Source: Megamonas hypermegale
GTDB taxonomy: Bacteria; Bacillota; Negativicutes; Selenomonadales; Selenomonadaceae
Length of the DNA stretch: 12,253 nucleotides
Direction of reading: 5' to 3'
Assembly: GCA_002314325.1 (NCBI GenBank)
Contig: DCFC01000013.1
Span: 106,394 to 118,646 of the forward strand
Shown here one piece after another: positions 6,710 to 12,253 of this stretch. The notes beneath the pieces were generated by a model, which was not told where the DNA came from, ran no database searches, and was given only the letters and a program-made list of their open reading frames with translations. A program made the position numbers and the translations under genes. Positions within the stretch are counted from its first letter, which is position 1; every line of letters begins with the position of its first letter.

Positions 6710-8129
6710 AGTGTATAATACCCTCACTAAACAAAAAGAAGAATTCAAACCGCTCGTACCGGGACAGGTAAGCATTTACGTATGCGGCGTAACACCGTAC
6801 AACCATCCGCATATCGGCAATGCCCGTCCGTTCGTCACCTGGGACGTTATTAAGCGGTATTTCCGCCATCTCGGCTATAAAGTAAAACACATTCAGAATT
6901 TCACGGACGTGGACGACAAAATCATCCGCACTGCCAATGAACACGGCGTGCAGTGGAGCGATGTATCCGAAAAATACATCAAAGCGTATTTTGAAGTAAT
7001 GGATAAACTTAACATTCAGCATGCCGACGTTTATCCGAAAGTTTCGCAGACTATGCCGGAAATCATCGACATGATTAGAGTGCTTATTGACAAAGGCTAT
7101 GCTTACGAACTGGACGGCGACGTTTATTACAGTGTGGAAAAATTCAACGGCTACGGCAAACTGAGCGGCCGCAAACTGGAAGACATGATGGCCGGCGCAC
7201 GCATTGAAGTCAACGAACGCAAGCACAATCCAATGGATTTCGCGCTCTGGAAAGCGGCAAAACCGGGCGAACCGTTCTGGGAAAGCCCGTGGGGCAACGG
7301 CCGTCCGGGCTGGCATATCGAATGCTCCACCATGTCCTTGAAATACCTCGGCAAAACGTTTGATTTCCACGGCGGCGGCAGCGACCTCATCTTCCCGCAC
7401 CATGAAAACGAAATTGCCCAGTCGCAGGCTTACTGCAGCGACGAAAACAGCTTCGCCCGCTACTGGCTTCACAACGGTTTCATCACCATCAATCAGGAAA
7501 AAATGAGCAAATCGCTCGGCAATTTCTTCACTGTAAAAGAAATTCTTGACAAATATCCGGCGGAAGTGCTGCGCTTCTTCATCGTTTCCACGCATTACCG
7601 TAGCCCGCTCGATTTCAGCGACGCGCGTCTTGATGAAGCAGCTTCCAGCCTTACACGCCTGAAAAACGCGCTCGACAACCTCAAGGAACTGACAAAAATG
7701 CCGTCCGGCAGCGACAATTCTGGCAGTGCGCTTTCCGCCAAAGCCGACGAAGCGAAAAAAGACTTCTACGCAGCTATGGACGACGATTTCAACACGGCGC
7801 TCGCCATTGCCGCTCTGTTCGATTTAGCTAAGGAAATCAATATTTATTACAATGAAGTAACTTCCGGCAAAGCAGCCTGCGACAAAAACGCCGTAGACAA
7901 AGCCCTTGCCGTATTCAACGAAATGGCCGACATCATCGGCATTCTGGGCGAAGACGACGCACCGGCTGACGACGGCCTTGTGGATAACCTGATGAACCTC
8001 ATCATTTCCATCCGTCAGGATGCCCGCAAAAACAAAGACTGGGCAACGGCCGACAAAATCCGCGACGAACTGAAAAATATCGGTATCACGTTGGAAGACT
8101 CCCCAACCGGTGTCCGCTGGAAAAAATAA
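6702..8129 (+). CDS. cysS: Cysteinyl-tRNA synthetase
   Basis: CysS is a class I synthetase that attaches cysteine to tRNA-Cys. The 475-residue length is typical. C28 in [15 protein letters not shown] is the first zinc ligand and that stretch holds the HIGH-type motif. GWHIECS and [11 protein letters not shown] supply the remaining cysteine, histidine and glutamate zinc ligands. KMSKS is at residues 267-271. The C-terminal DALR-type helical region ends with the family's VRWKK. The ATG at 6702 lies inside the end of cysE, and GGAGG at 6685-6689 is 12 bases upstream, so translation is probably coupled to cysE. Coupling a cysteine-making enzyme with the cysteine-charging enzyme is standard in Bacillota. 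Its stop codon overlaps the mrnC start. Confidence 0.98.
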   Translation: MLKVYNTLTKQKEEFKPLVPGQVSIYVCGVTPYNHPHIGNARPFVTWDVIKRYFRHLGYKVKHIQNFTDVDDKIIRTANEHGVQWSDVSEKYIKAYFEVMDKLNIQHADVYPKVSQTMPEIIDMIRVLIDKGYAYELDGDVYYSVEKFNGYGKLSGRKLEDMMAGARIEVNERKHNPMDFALWKAAKPGEPFWESPWGNGRPGWHIECSTMSLKYLGKTFDFHGGGSDLIFPHHENEIAQSQAYCSDENSFARYWLHNGFITINQEKMSKSLGNFFTVKEILDKYPAEVLRFFIVSTHYRSPLDFSDARLDEAASSLTRLKNALDNLKELTKMPSGSDNSGSALSAKADEAKKDFYAAMDDDFNTALAIAALFDLAKEINIYYNEVTSGKAACDKNAVDKALAVFNEMADIIGILGEDDAPADDGLVDNLMNLIISIRQDARKNKDWATADKIRDELKNIGITLEDSPTGVRWKK

Positions 8130-8617
8130 TGAAATTTCAACAGTATCAATTTCTGAAAAAGAACCTGTTTCCGTTCGACGAGCAGGATATTTTGAATGAC
8201 CGTTATAAAAATGAGGATACCAATCCGAAACTGCTCAATCCGCTGGTGCTCGCCTATATCGGCGATGCCTACTATCATCTGTATGTGCGTACCCGTCTCT
8301 TGAATTTCGAGCAGTCGCACGTGCATCTGCTCAACGATTTCAGCATGCAGATAGTGTCCGCCACCTTTCAGGTGCAGGCGTATGAAGCGGTAAAAGACGA
8401 ACTGACGGAAACGGAAAATTATATTTTCAAACGCGGCAGAAACGCCAAATCGCATGCGCCGCGCGTGGCTTCCGTGCATGATTACCATATCAGCACCGGC
8501 TTTGAAGCGGTGCTCGGCTATCTGTATCTGAACAAAGAACAAGAGCGGCTCGATTTTCTCTGTGAAAAAGCTTTCGTACAGGTAGCGAAAAATATGTATC
8601 AGGCGCACCGCCGTTAA
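8129..8617 (+). CDS. mrnC: Mini-ribonuclease III (MrnC)
   Basis: Mini-III is a dimeric RNase III catalytic domain without the double-stranded RNA-binding domain; in Bacillus it trims the ends of 23S rRNA precursor. The 162-residue length and lack of a C-terminal dsRBD fit. LAYIGDAYYHLYVR (41-54) carries the catalytic acidic residue D46, and GFEAVLGYLYL (124-134) carries E127. FKRGRNAKSHAPR (100-112) is a basic RNA-contacting stretch characteristic of the family. The ATG shares its A with the last base of the cysS stop (TAATG), and no separate ribosome binding site is seen, so translation depends on coupling. It is the last gene of the cysE-cysS-mrnC unit, ended by a hairpin that also carries the tRNA promoter. 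Confidence 0.95.
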   Translation: MKFQQYQFLKKNLFPFDEQDILNDRYKNEDTNPKLLNPLVLAYIGDAYYHLYVRTRLLNFEQSHVHLLNDFSMQIVSATFQVQAYEAVKDELTETENYIFKRGRNAKSHAPRVASVHDYHISTGFEAVLGYLYLNKEQERLDFLCEKAFVQVAKNMYQAHRR

Positions 8618-8642
8618 TAAATTCATGATGAATTAAACAAAA

Positions 8643-8707
8643 ACAGCTGTCAATCACATTATTTGCAGGACAAATTGCTTAATGCTGATTGACAGCTGTC
8701 GTTTTTT
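8643..8707 (+). terminator. Long-stem hairpin with T-run after mrnC
   Basis: A perfect 14-base-pair stem (ACAGCTGTCAATCA at 8643-8656 with its complement at 8686-8699) is followed by CG and six T (8702-8707). The 29-base loop is unusually long for an intrinsic terminator. ACAGCTGT is itself a palindrome in each arm. The 3' arm contains the -35 box of the downstream tRNA promoter, so terminator and promoter are physically merged. Confidence 0.7.
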
Positions 8708-8717
8708 ATACTATAAT
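8689..8717 (+). promoter_or_regulatory. Perfect consensus promoter of tRNA-Arg
   Basis: TTGACA (8689-8694), exactly 17 bases, then TATAAT (8712-8717): all twelve consensus positions match with optimal spacing. Transcription should start near 8724, only about five bases before the mature tRNA 5' end. The -35 lies in the 3' arm of the mrnC terminator stem and the spacer includes its T-run. Confidence 0.9.
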
Positions 8718-8728
8718 ACATTTGTTAT

Positions 8729-8803
8729 GCGCCCATAGTCTAGTGGATAAAACGTTGGCCTCCGGAGCCGAAGACGCAGGTTCGATTCCTGTTGGGCGCA
8801 CCA
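8729..8803 (+). tRNA. tRNA-Arg (anticodon CCG)
   Basis: Cloverleaf by eye. Acceptor stem GCGCCCA (8729-8735) pairs with TGGGCGC (8793-8799), discriminator A at 8800, encoded CCA at 8801-8803. Anticodon stem TTGGC (8755-8759) pairs with GCCGA (8767-8771) through one G-U; the loop CTCCGGA has anticodon CCG at 8762-8764, reading CGG arginine codons. T arm GCAGG-TTCGATT-CCTGT. The D arm is weak (one C-A mismatch), as in some arginine tRNAs. A single-gene unit between its own promoter and a terminator. Confidence 0.95.
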
Positions 8804-8828
8804 TCCATTGACATGTAATCTCATCACA

Positions 8829-8867
8829 AAAGGCTGTAACAGGAAACTGCTACAGCCTTTATTTTTT
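8829..8867. terminator. Terminator between tRNA-Arg and lepB
   Basis: A 10-base-pair stem (AAAGGCTGTA at 8829-8838, TACAGCCTTT at 8851-8860) is extended after one mismatch by CAG/CTG closed with a GAAA tetraloop. Six T follow on the + strand (8862-8867). It ends the tRNA transcript. The shorter T-run on the other strand means it may also serve lepB, whose stop codon is about 14 bases away. Confidence 0.85.
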
Positions 8868-8880
8868 CTATCAAATTTTA

Positions 8881-9417
8881 TCAAGGTAATGTTCTGATTT
8901 TATCAAGCGGCCAGAAAATGAGCACTGCCTTACCTTTGATTAAATCAAACGGCACCATGCCCACATCGGCAAAACGGCTGTCTTCCGAATTGTTGCGGTT
9001 GTCGCCCATTACGAAGATATGGCCTTCCGGCACTGTCGCAAGCGGATAATCGCCGCGCGTCGTACTCAAAATGTACGGCTCGTGCTGCAGCTGACCGTTT
9101 ACAAATACTTTCCCGTCCTGTATTTCAATCGTATCGCCCGGTATCGCGATTACACGTTTGATAAAATCGCGGCTCGGGTCGCGCGGATACTGAAATACCA
9201 GGATATCACCGCGTTCCGGGGCGTGAATATCGTAAATGAATTTATTGACTACCAAGCGTTCCTGATTTTGCAGCGTAGGACGCATGGACGGCCCGTCAAC
9301 CAGATACAGCTCCACGACGAAATGACGGATGAACAGCGCCAGCACGACAGCTATGACGATAGATATAACCCAATCCTTGATTTCGCTTCCTAAAGATGAC
9401 TCTTTCTTTTCAGCCAT
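8881..9417 (-). CDS. lepB: Signal peptidase I
   Basis: Type I signal peptidase cleaves signal peptides from exported proteins at the outer face of the cytoplasmic membrane, using a Ser-Lys dyad. The 178-residue length matches the short Gram-positive type. One N-terminal membrane anchor spans about 16-36. The catalytic serine is S44 in GPSMRPTL (42-49) and the general base lysine is K87 in DFIKRVIAIPGD (84-95). MGDNRNNSEDSR at 137-148 is the conserved C-terminal box. The start (ATG reading from 9417) is set by GGAGGA at 9428-9423; an in-frame start 30 bases further upstream lacks this and is rejected. It lies 77 bases downstream of rplS, an order common in Bacillota. A terminator and a weak -10 sit in that gap, so expression may be partly independent. 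Confidence 0.96.
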   Translation of the reverse strand: MAEKKESSLGSEIKDWVISIVIAVVLALFIRHFVVELYLVDGPSMRPTLQNQERLVVNKFIYDIHAPERGDILVFQYPRDPSRDFIKRVIAIPGDTIEIQDGKVFVNGQLQHEPYILSTTRGDYPLATVPEGHIFVMGDNRNNSEDSRFADVGMVPFDLIKGKAVLIFWPLDKIRTLP

Positions 9418-9445
9418 AATAATCCTCCTAGACAAAATTAACACC

Positions 9446-9451
9446 ATTATA
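9446..9451 (-). promoter_or_regulatory. Possible -10 box of lepB
   Basis: TATAAT on the - strand immediately after the rplS terminator stem, about 29 bases before the lepB ATG. No convincing -35 at 16-18 bases; the candidate sequence lies inside the terminator loop and stem. It would let lepB be transcribed despite the rplS terminator. Weak call. Confidence 0.35.
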
Positions 9452-9453
9452 AC

Positions 9454-9485
9454 AAAAGGGACTCACCTCAAAGGCAGTCCCTTTT
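9454..9485 (-). terminator. Intrinsic terminator after rplS
   Basis: A perfect 10-base-pair stem (AAAAGGGACT and AGTCCCTTTT) around a 12-base loop, 9 bases after the rplS stop. On the - strand the stem ends in four T followed by GTTAT, so the U-tract is short and read-through to lepB is plausible. Confidence 0.7.
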
Positions 9486-9494
9486 ATTATACGA

Positions 9495-9836
9495 TTAGCG
9501 TCTTTCTTTAATACGAGCAGCTTTACCAGTGAGGTTGCGGAGATAGTACAGTTTCGCTCTGCGAACGATACCTCTGCGAACTACTTCGATTTTTGCAAGG
9601 CGTGGGGAATGGATAGGGAAAGTACGTTCGATACCTACACCGTAGGAAATTCTTCTTACAGTGAAGTTTTCACGTACGCCGGAGCCCTGACGAGCGATAA
9701 CAACGCCTTCGAATACCTGAATACGTTCGTTGGAACCTTCAACTACTTTTACATGTACACGTACAGTGTCACCAGGAATAAATTTCGGGATATCACTGCG
9801 TAACTGTTCTTGTTCTAAAACCTGGATAATATTCAT
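9495..9836 (-). CDS. rplS: 50S ribosomal protein L19
   Basis: L19 sits at the 30S-50S interface of the ribosome and contributes to inter-subunit bridges. The 113-residue length is standard. Family sequence is clear throughout: [16 protein letters not shown] near 19-34, [13 protein letters not shown] near 39-51, the [19 protein letters not shown] stretch, and a basic end [20 protein letters not shown] that contacts rRNA. The ATG (9836-9834) has AGGAGGA at 9850-9844. It is transcribed with a structured leader and followed by a terminator, then lepB. The common partners rpsP, rimM and trmD are not directly upstream, so rplS has its own promoter here. Confidence 0.98.
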   Translation of the reverse strand: MNIIQVLEQEQLRSDIPKFIPGDTVRVHVKVVEGSNERIQVFEGVVIARQGSGVRENFTVRRISYGVGIERTFPIHSPRLAKIEVVRRGIVRRAKLYYLRNLTGKAARIKERR

Positions 9837-9855
9837 TTATTTTTCCTCCTTAATT

Positions 9856-9895
9856 CAGACGTTCGTGTCGGCTCTGCCGTATAGAGGACCGTCTG
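9856..9895 (-). promoter_or_regulatory. Structured rplS leader (candidate L19 autoregulatory element)
   Basis: On the - strand an outer stem CAGACG (9895-9890) / CGTCTG (9861-9856) encloses an inner hairpin CGGC-AGA-GCCG (9879-9869), directly before the rplS ribosome binding site. A conserved L19 leader RNA thought to bind L19 is known in Bacillota. The position and nested stems fit that class, but I assign it by context and structure, not by a model search. Confidence 0.55.
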
Positions 9896-9909
9896 TTGCA
9901 TACTCGACT

Positions 9910-9938
9910 ATTTTATCATATCTGAAAAAGCTATGCAA
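9910..9938 (-). promoter_or_regulatory. Promoter of rplS
   Basis: On the - strand TTGCAT (9938-9933), a 17-base spacer ending in TGA, and TAAAAT (9915-9910). The TG one base before the -10 is an extended -10 element. The start of transcription near 9903 would give a leader of about 66 bases that includes the stem structure at 9856-9895. Confidence 0.65.
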
Positions 9939-10053
9939 TCATATTTTGTGAAAAACTTAATCGTTTTCTTGAAAAAAATCGTATTTCCTACTATTATATT
10001 ATTGGAATAAAATTATTGATCTATAGTGAACTTCAAGTATTATAATTTTATTA
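9939..10053. other. AT-rich spacer without a recognised feature
   Basis: Between the rplS promoter (- strand) and the dispersed repeat. The stretch is rich in A and T runs. A TATAAT at 10041-10046 has no acceptable -35. No open frame with a ribosome binding site, RNA gene or hairpin was identified. It is the middle of the 415-base gap between rplS and the amidase gene, whose remainder holds the rplS leader and promoter, the repeat copy and a short AT-rich 5' flank. Confidence 0.5.
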
Positions 10054-10194
10054 AGATTATCTGCTGTACTGGTAACATAGAGCCTGTAGCCAGCAGTATA
10101 ACAGTTTATATTCGTTCAATGTTGTCACTTAACCTCACTGAATATAAACTATTATACTGCTTCGGAATGTTAACCGGCACAATAGATTAAGATT
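10054..10194 (+). repeat. Dispersed palindromic repeat, full copy before the amidase gene
   Basis: Inner arms at 10092-10113 and 10140-10161 (22 bases each; one unpaired position) contain AGCAGTATAA and GTTTATATTC. Outer ends TTATCTGCTGTACTGGT (10057-10073) and, in complement, TTAATCTATTGTGCCGGTT (10190-10172) are imperfect inverted repeats. The core TTGTCACTTAACCTCA is at 10122-10137. From 10090 to 10161 it is almost identical to the copy before ispF, while the outer arms differ between the two copies yet remain largely self-complementary in each. Oriented with its right end toward the amidase start, about 60 bases away. No protein is encoded. Confidence 0.85.
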
Positions 10195-10251
10195 TTCAAA
10201 TTCTTTATTAATTAATGCAATATACTACAGAAAGGTATGATGATATAGACA

Positions 10252-10863
10252 ATGAACCGGAGAGAATTTATTTTAAAGGGCTTAAAACTCGGCGGGGCGA
10301 TTTTGGCGGGCAGCAGTGCGCTGACGACGCTGGCTTCCCTGCTTAATGCGGATAAAGCGAAAGCGGCGGACTACACCTTGTATGCTTCCGACCTGCCGAT
10401 TGTCGAAAACTATTTCAATTTCACCTCACTGTCCGAGAGAAGATTTACACGGCAGATTATCGTACACCATTCCGCCACGACGGGAGATGACGTCTCTGCT
10501 GCGGACATTCACCGCATTCACCTGCAAAACGGCTGGTCAGGCATCGGCTACCATATGTTCATCCGCAAAAGCGGTCTTATCGAAACGGGCCGTCCGCTCG
10601 CCGATATCGGTGCGCATACATACAGGCACAACAACAGCAGTATCGGTATCTGTCTTGCGGGCAACTTCAACAACGAAATGCCGACGGACATGCAGATGAC
10701 TTCCGCCAGCAAGTTAATCGGTCTTTTATGCCAGATGTACGGCTTAAATCCTGATGAAGGAACGATATTCGGTCACCGCGATTTCAACGTCACCGCCTGT
10801 CCCGGCGAAAATCTGTATGCCGATTTGTATTATCTGCGCCAGACGGCGGCCAATTTCATTTGA
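10252..10863 (+). CDS. Secreted N-acetylmuramoyl-L-alanine amidase (Amidase_2/PGRP fold) with Tat-type signal
   Basis: The 203-residue protein starts MNRREFILKG, a twin-arginine (RR-x-F) signal followed by a hydrophobic stretch (about 13-31) and a likely cleavage site AKA|A after residue 38. The mature part is an Amidase_2 domain of the T7 lysozyme/peptidoglycan-recognition type, which cleaves the bond between N-acetylmuramic acid and the stem peptide. Zinc ligands are H72 (in VHHSA), H175 (in FGHRDF) and C183 (in TACPG); Y100 in GIGYHMF matches the catalytic tyrosine. No cell-wall-binding repeats are present. A role in peptidoglycan turnover or recycling is inferred. The start ATG has only AGAAAGG 16 bases upstream, a weak arrangement; no alternative start keeps the signal. 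It converges with the metY-type gene over a shared terminator. Confidence 0.9.
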   Translation: MNRREFILKGLKLGGAILAGSSALTTLASLLNADKAKAADYTLYASDLPIVENYFNFTSLSERRFTRQIIVHHSATTGDDVSAADIHRIHLQNGWSGIGYHMFIRKSGLIETGRPLADIGAHTYRHNNSSIGICLAGNFNNEMPTDMQMTSASKLIGLLCQMYGLNPDEGTIFGHRDFNVTACPGENLYADLYYLRQTAANFI

Positions 10864-10880
10864 TTTAATTAATTTAATGC

Positions 10881-10911
10881 AAAAAAAGAAGGCTTTGCTG
10901 CCTTCTTTTTT
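10881..10911. terminator. Bidirectional terminator between the amidase and metY genes
   Basis: Stem GAAGGC (10888-10893) / GCCTTC (10900-10905) with loop TTTGCT, extended by six A-T pairs (10882-10887 with 10906-10911). The flanking A-run and T-run give a U-tract in both directions, so it can end both convergent genes (stops at 10863 and 10928). Confidence 0.88.
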
Positions 10912-10927
10912 ATTTTCGGTTATTTTA

Positions 10928-12193
10928 TTAATCAATCGCTGCAAAAGCTTTATCAAGGTCGGCCAGAATATCTTCCACATCTTCAAGACCGACGGAGAAA
11001 CGAACCATGCCGCTGTTGATACCGGCAGCAACGAGCTGTTCATCCGTGAGCTGGCGATGCGTTTCGCTTGCCGGATGAAGCACACAGGTGCGAATATCGG
11101 CAACATGCACTTCGTTGGAAGCAAGGCTAAGCGCATCCATGAATTTAACGGCATTGGCTTTGCCGCCTTTTATAATAAAGGAAATAACACCGCTTGCGCC
11201 TTTCAGATATTTCTGCGCTAAAGCATGATATTTATTACTTTCCAGACCCGGATACATAACGCTTTCCACTTTATCGTTGGCTTCAAGATATTTTGCCACC
11301 GTCAGCGCATTTTCGCAATACTGCTTCATGCGCACAGCCAGCGTTTCCAGACCGAGATTGAGCAGAAAAGCGGAATGTGCCGCCGGATAGCAACCGAAAT
11401 CGCGCATGAGTTGCATTCTGGCTTTGAGAATATACGCCATTTTGCCGTATTCTTTCACATAAGAAAGACCGTGATACGATTCGTCCGGTTCAACGAGTTC
11501 TGGGAAATTGCCGTTATCCCAGTTGAATTTGCCGCTGTCGACGATTACGCCGCCGACCTGCAGGGCATGGCCGTCCATGTATTTACTAGTGGAATGCGTT
11601 ACAATATCCGCGCCGAAATCGAACGGTTTGCACAAAATCGGCGTAGCAAATGTATTGTCAACGATAAGCGGTACGCCGTGTTTGTGCGCGATTCTAGCAA
11701 AACGTTCAATATCGAAAACAGAAAGTGCCGGATTAGCGAGCGTTTCACCGAAAACGGCTTTCGTATTCGGCTTGAATGCCGCTTCGATTTCTTCATCAGT
11801 AGCGTCTTCGCCGACGAAAATACATTCAATACCGAGTTTTTTCAGCGTGAAACCAAACAGATTAATCGTGCCGCCGTAAATCTGTGTCGTGCTGATGAAA
11901 CTGTCGCCGGCGCGGCAGATATTCAAAATAGCGAGTAAGTTCGCCGCCTGTCCGGAAGTAGTGCACATAGCGCCGATACCGCCTTCCAGCTCGGCAATTT
12001 TATCTTCAACCGCCATAACGGTAGGATTGGCAAAACGGGAATAAATAAGTGCCTTTGTCGGGTCGTCGAATACAGCTGCTACATCGTCAGTAGAGTCAAA
12101 AACGTATGTAGTGCTCTGTACGATAGGCACGACTCTCGGCTCTGTATTTTTCGGATGATAGCCTGAATGCAGGCATTTTGTTGCATCTTTCAT
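10928..12193 (-). CDS. metY: O-acetylhomoserine sulfhydrylase / Cys-Met metabolism PLP enzyme
   Basis: A 421-residue fold-type I PLP enzyme of the Cys/Met metabolism family. It most resembles O-acetyl-L-homoserine sulfhydrylase (MetY), which makes homocysteine from O-acetylhomoserine and sulfide for methionine synthesis. The PLP lysine is K204 in HSTSKYMDGH (200-209). D179 in VDNTFATP contacts the pyridine ring, YSRFANPT (51-58) is the family's tetramer-contributed phosphate-binding loop, and TSGQAA (79-84) the cofactor loop. The C-terminal HPASETHRQL motif is present. The longer length, with its insert around GNFPEL, favours MetY over cystathionine gamma-synthase or gamma-lyase, though these remain alternatives. 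The ATG at 12193 follows AAGGAGGA (12208-12201); an in-frame start at 12217 would precede the ribosome binding site and is rejected. A repeat end lies upstream. Confidence 0.93.
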   Translation of the reverse strand: MKDATKCLHSGYHPKNTEPRVVPIVQSTTYVFDSTDDVAAVFDDPTKALIYSRFANPTVMAVEDKIAELEGGIGAMCTTSGQAANLLAILNICRAGDSFISTTQIYGGTINLFGFTLKKLGIECIFVGEDATDEEIEAAFKPNTKAVFGETLANPALSVFDIERFARIAHKHGVPLIVDNTFATPILCKPFDFGADIVTHSTSKYMDGHALQVGGVIVDSGKFNWDNGNFPELVEPDESYHGLSYVKEYGKMAYILKARMQLMRDFGCYPAAHSAFLLNLGLETLAVRMKQYCENALTVAKYLEANDKVESVMYPGLESNKYHALAQKYLKGASGVISFIIKGGKANAVKFMDALSLASNEVHVADIRTCVLHPASETHRQLTDEQLVAAGINSGMVRFSVGLEDVEDILADLDKAFAAID

Positions 12194-12216
12194 GAAAAAA
12201 TCCTCCTTGGAAAACA

Positions 12217-12245
12217 AATATAGGTAATACTTTTGTGCTAGTTAA
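12217..12245 (-). promoter_or_regulatory. Possible promoter of metY
   Basis: On the - strand TTAACT (12245-12240), a 17-base spacer and TATATT (12222-12217). The -35 lies within the end of the dispersed repeat, so the repeat may contribute promoter sequence. The implied leader of about 17 bases would exclude a riboswitch between this promoter and the gene. Confidence 0.4.
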
Positions 12246-12253
12246 TTTCTCAA
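12234..12253 (-). repeat. Right end of a dispersed palindromic repeat, cut by the window edge
   Basis: Read on the - strand, these 20 bases match 3742-3761 (right end of the copy before ispF) at 18 of 20 positions, including ACTAGCACA. The rest of the element would continue beyond the window. As elsewhere, the right end faces the downstream start codon, here metY about 40 bases away. Confidence 0.65.

Noticed and set aside
6621..7595. 324-codon open frame on the - strand opposite cysS and the end of cysE
   Set aside because: It lies entirely antisense to well-supported genes, has no recognisable domain, and its F/V/A-rich composition is that of a complement of GC-biased codons.
8729..8867. 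Integration site for a mobile element at tRNA-Arg
   Set aside because: No integrase gene and no repeat of the tRNA 3' end in the window; lepB follows directly.
11225..11938. 237-codon open frame on the + strand opposite metY
   Set aside because: Antisense shadow of a clear PLP-enzyme gene, with no domain or ribosome binding site seen.

Overview
This window looks like chromosomal housekeeping DNA from a Bacillota (Firmicutes) bacterium. The gene order radA - PIN/TRAM membrane protein (yacL type) - ispD - ispF - gltX - cysE - cysS - mrnC is the classic Bacillota block that follows ctsR/mcsAB/clpC in Bacillus and its relatives. Coding regions are moderately GC-rich and gaps are AT-rich, with strong AGGAGG-type ribosome binding sites. 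I suspect the Negativicutes from general impression only. No phage, plasmid, CRISPR or insertion-sequence gene is visible.

Layout. Positions 115-8617 (+ strand) hold eight genes: radA (DNA repair ATPase), a PIN/TRAM membrane protein, ispD and ispF (MEP isoprenoid pathway), gltX (glutamyl-tRNA synthetase), cysE and cysS (cysteine synthesis and tRNA charging, overlapping by 8 bases), and mrnC (23S rRNA maturation, overlapping the cysS stop codon). A tRNA-Arg(CCG) with encoded CCA follows at 8729-8803, under a perfect consensus promoter. On the - strand, rplS (ribosomal protein L19) and lepB (signal peptidase I) form a pair behind a structured leader. Then come a + strand Tat-type secreted amidase (10252-10863) and, convergent with it, a - strand O-acetylhomoserine sulfhydrylase-type gene (10928-12193). 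disA, which sits between radA and yacL in Bacillus, is absent here.

The main unexpected feature is a family of non-coding palindromic repeats of about 120-140 bases with nested inner and outer inverted arms. Two near-identical full copies lie before ispF and before the amidase gene. A rearranged copy in reverse orientation follows radA. A version lacking its middle lies before cysE. One end is visible before metY at the window edge, and a possible end lies before radA. Except for the copy after radA, the same end of the element faces the start codon of the next gene, so the family may act as a mobile 5' regulatory module, or it may simply be a MITE tolerated in gaps. It separates ispD from ispF by 167 bases.

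Regulatory signals are readable. Intrinsic terminators follow the yacL-type gene, mrnC, the tRNA and rplS, and one lies between the two convergent genes near 10.9 kb. Promoters are called for radA, gltX, the tRNA and rplS, and more weakly for the yacL-type gene, lepB and metY. At the mrnC/tRNA junction the terminator stem contains the -35 box of the tRNA promoter. The yacL-type terminator U-tract directly touches the ispD ribosome binding site.
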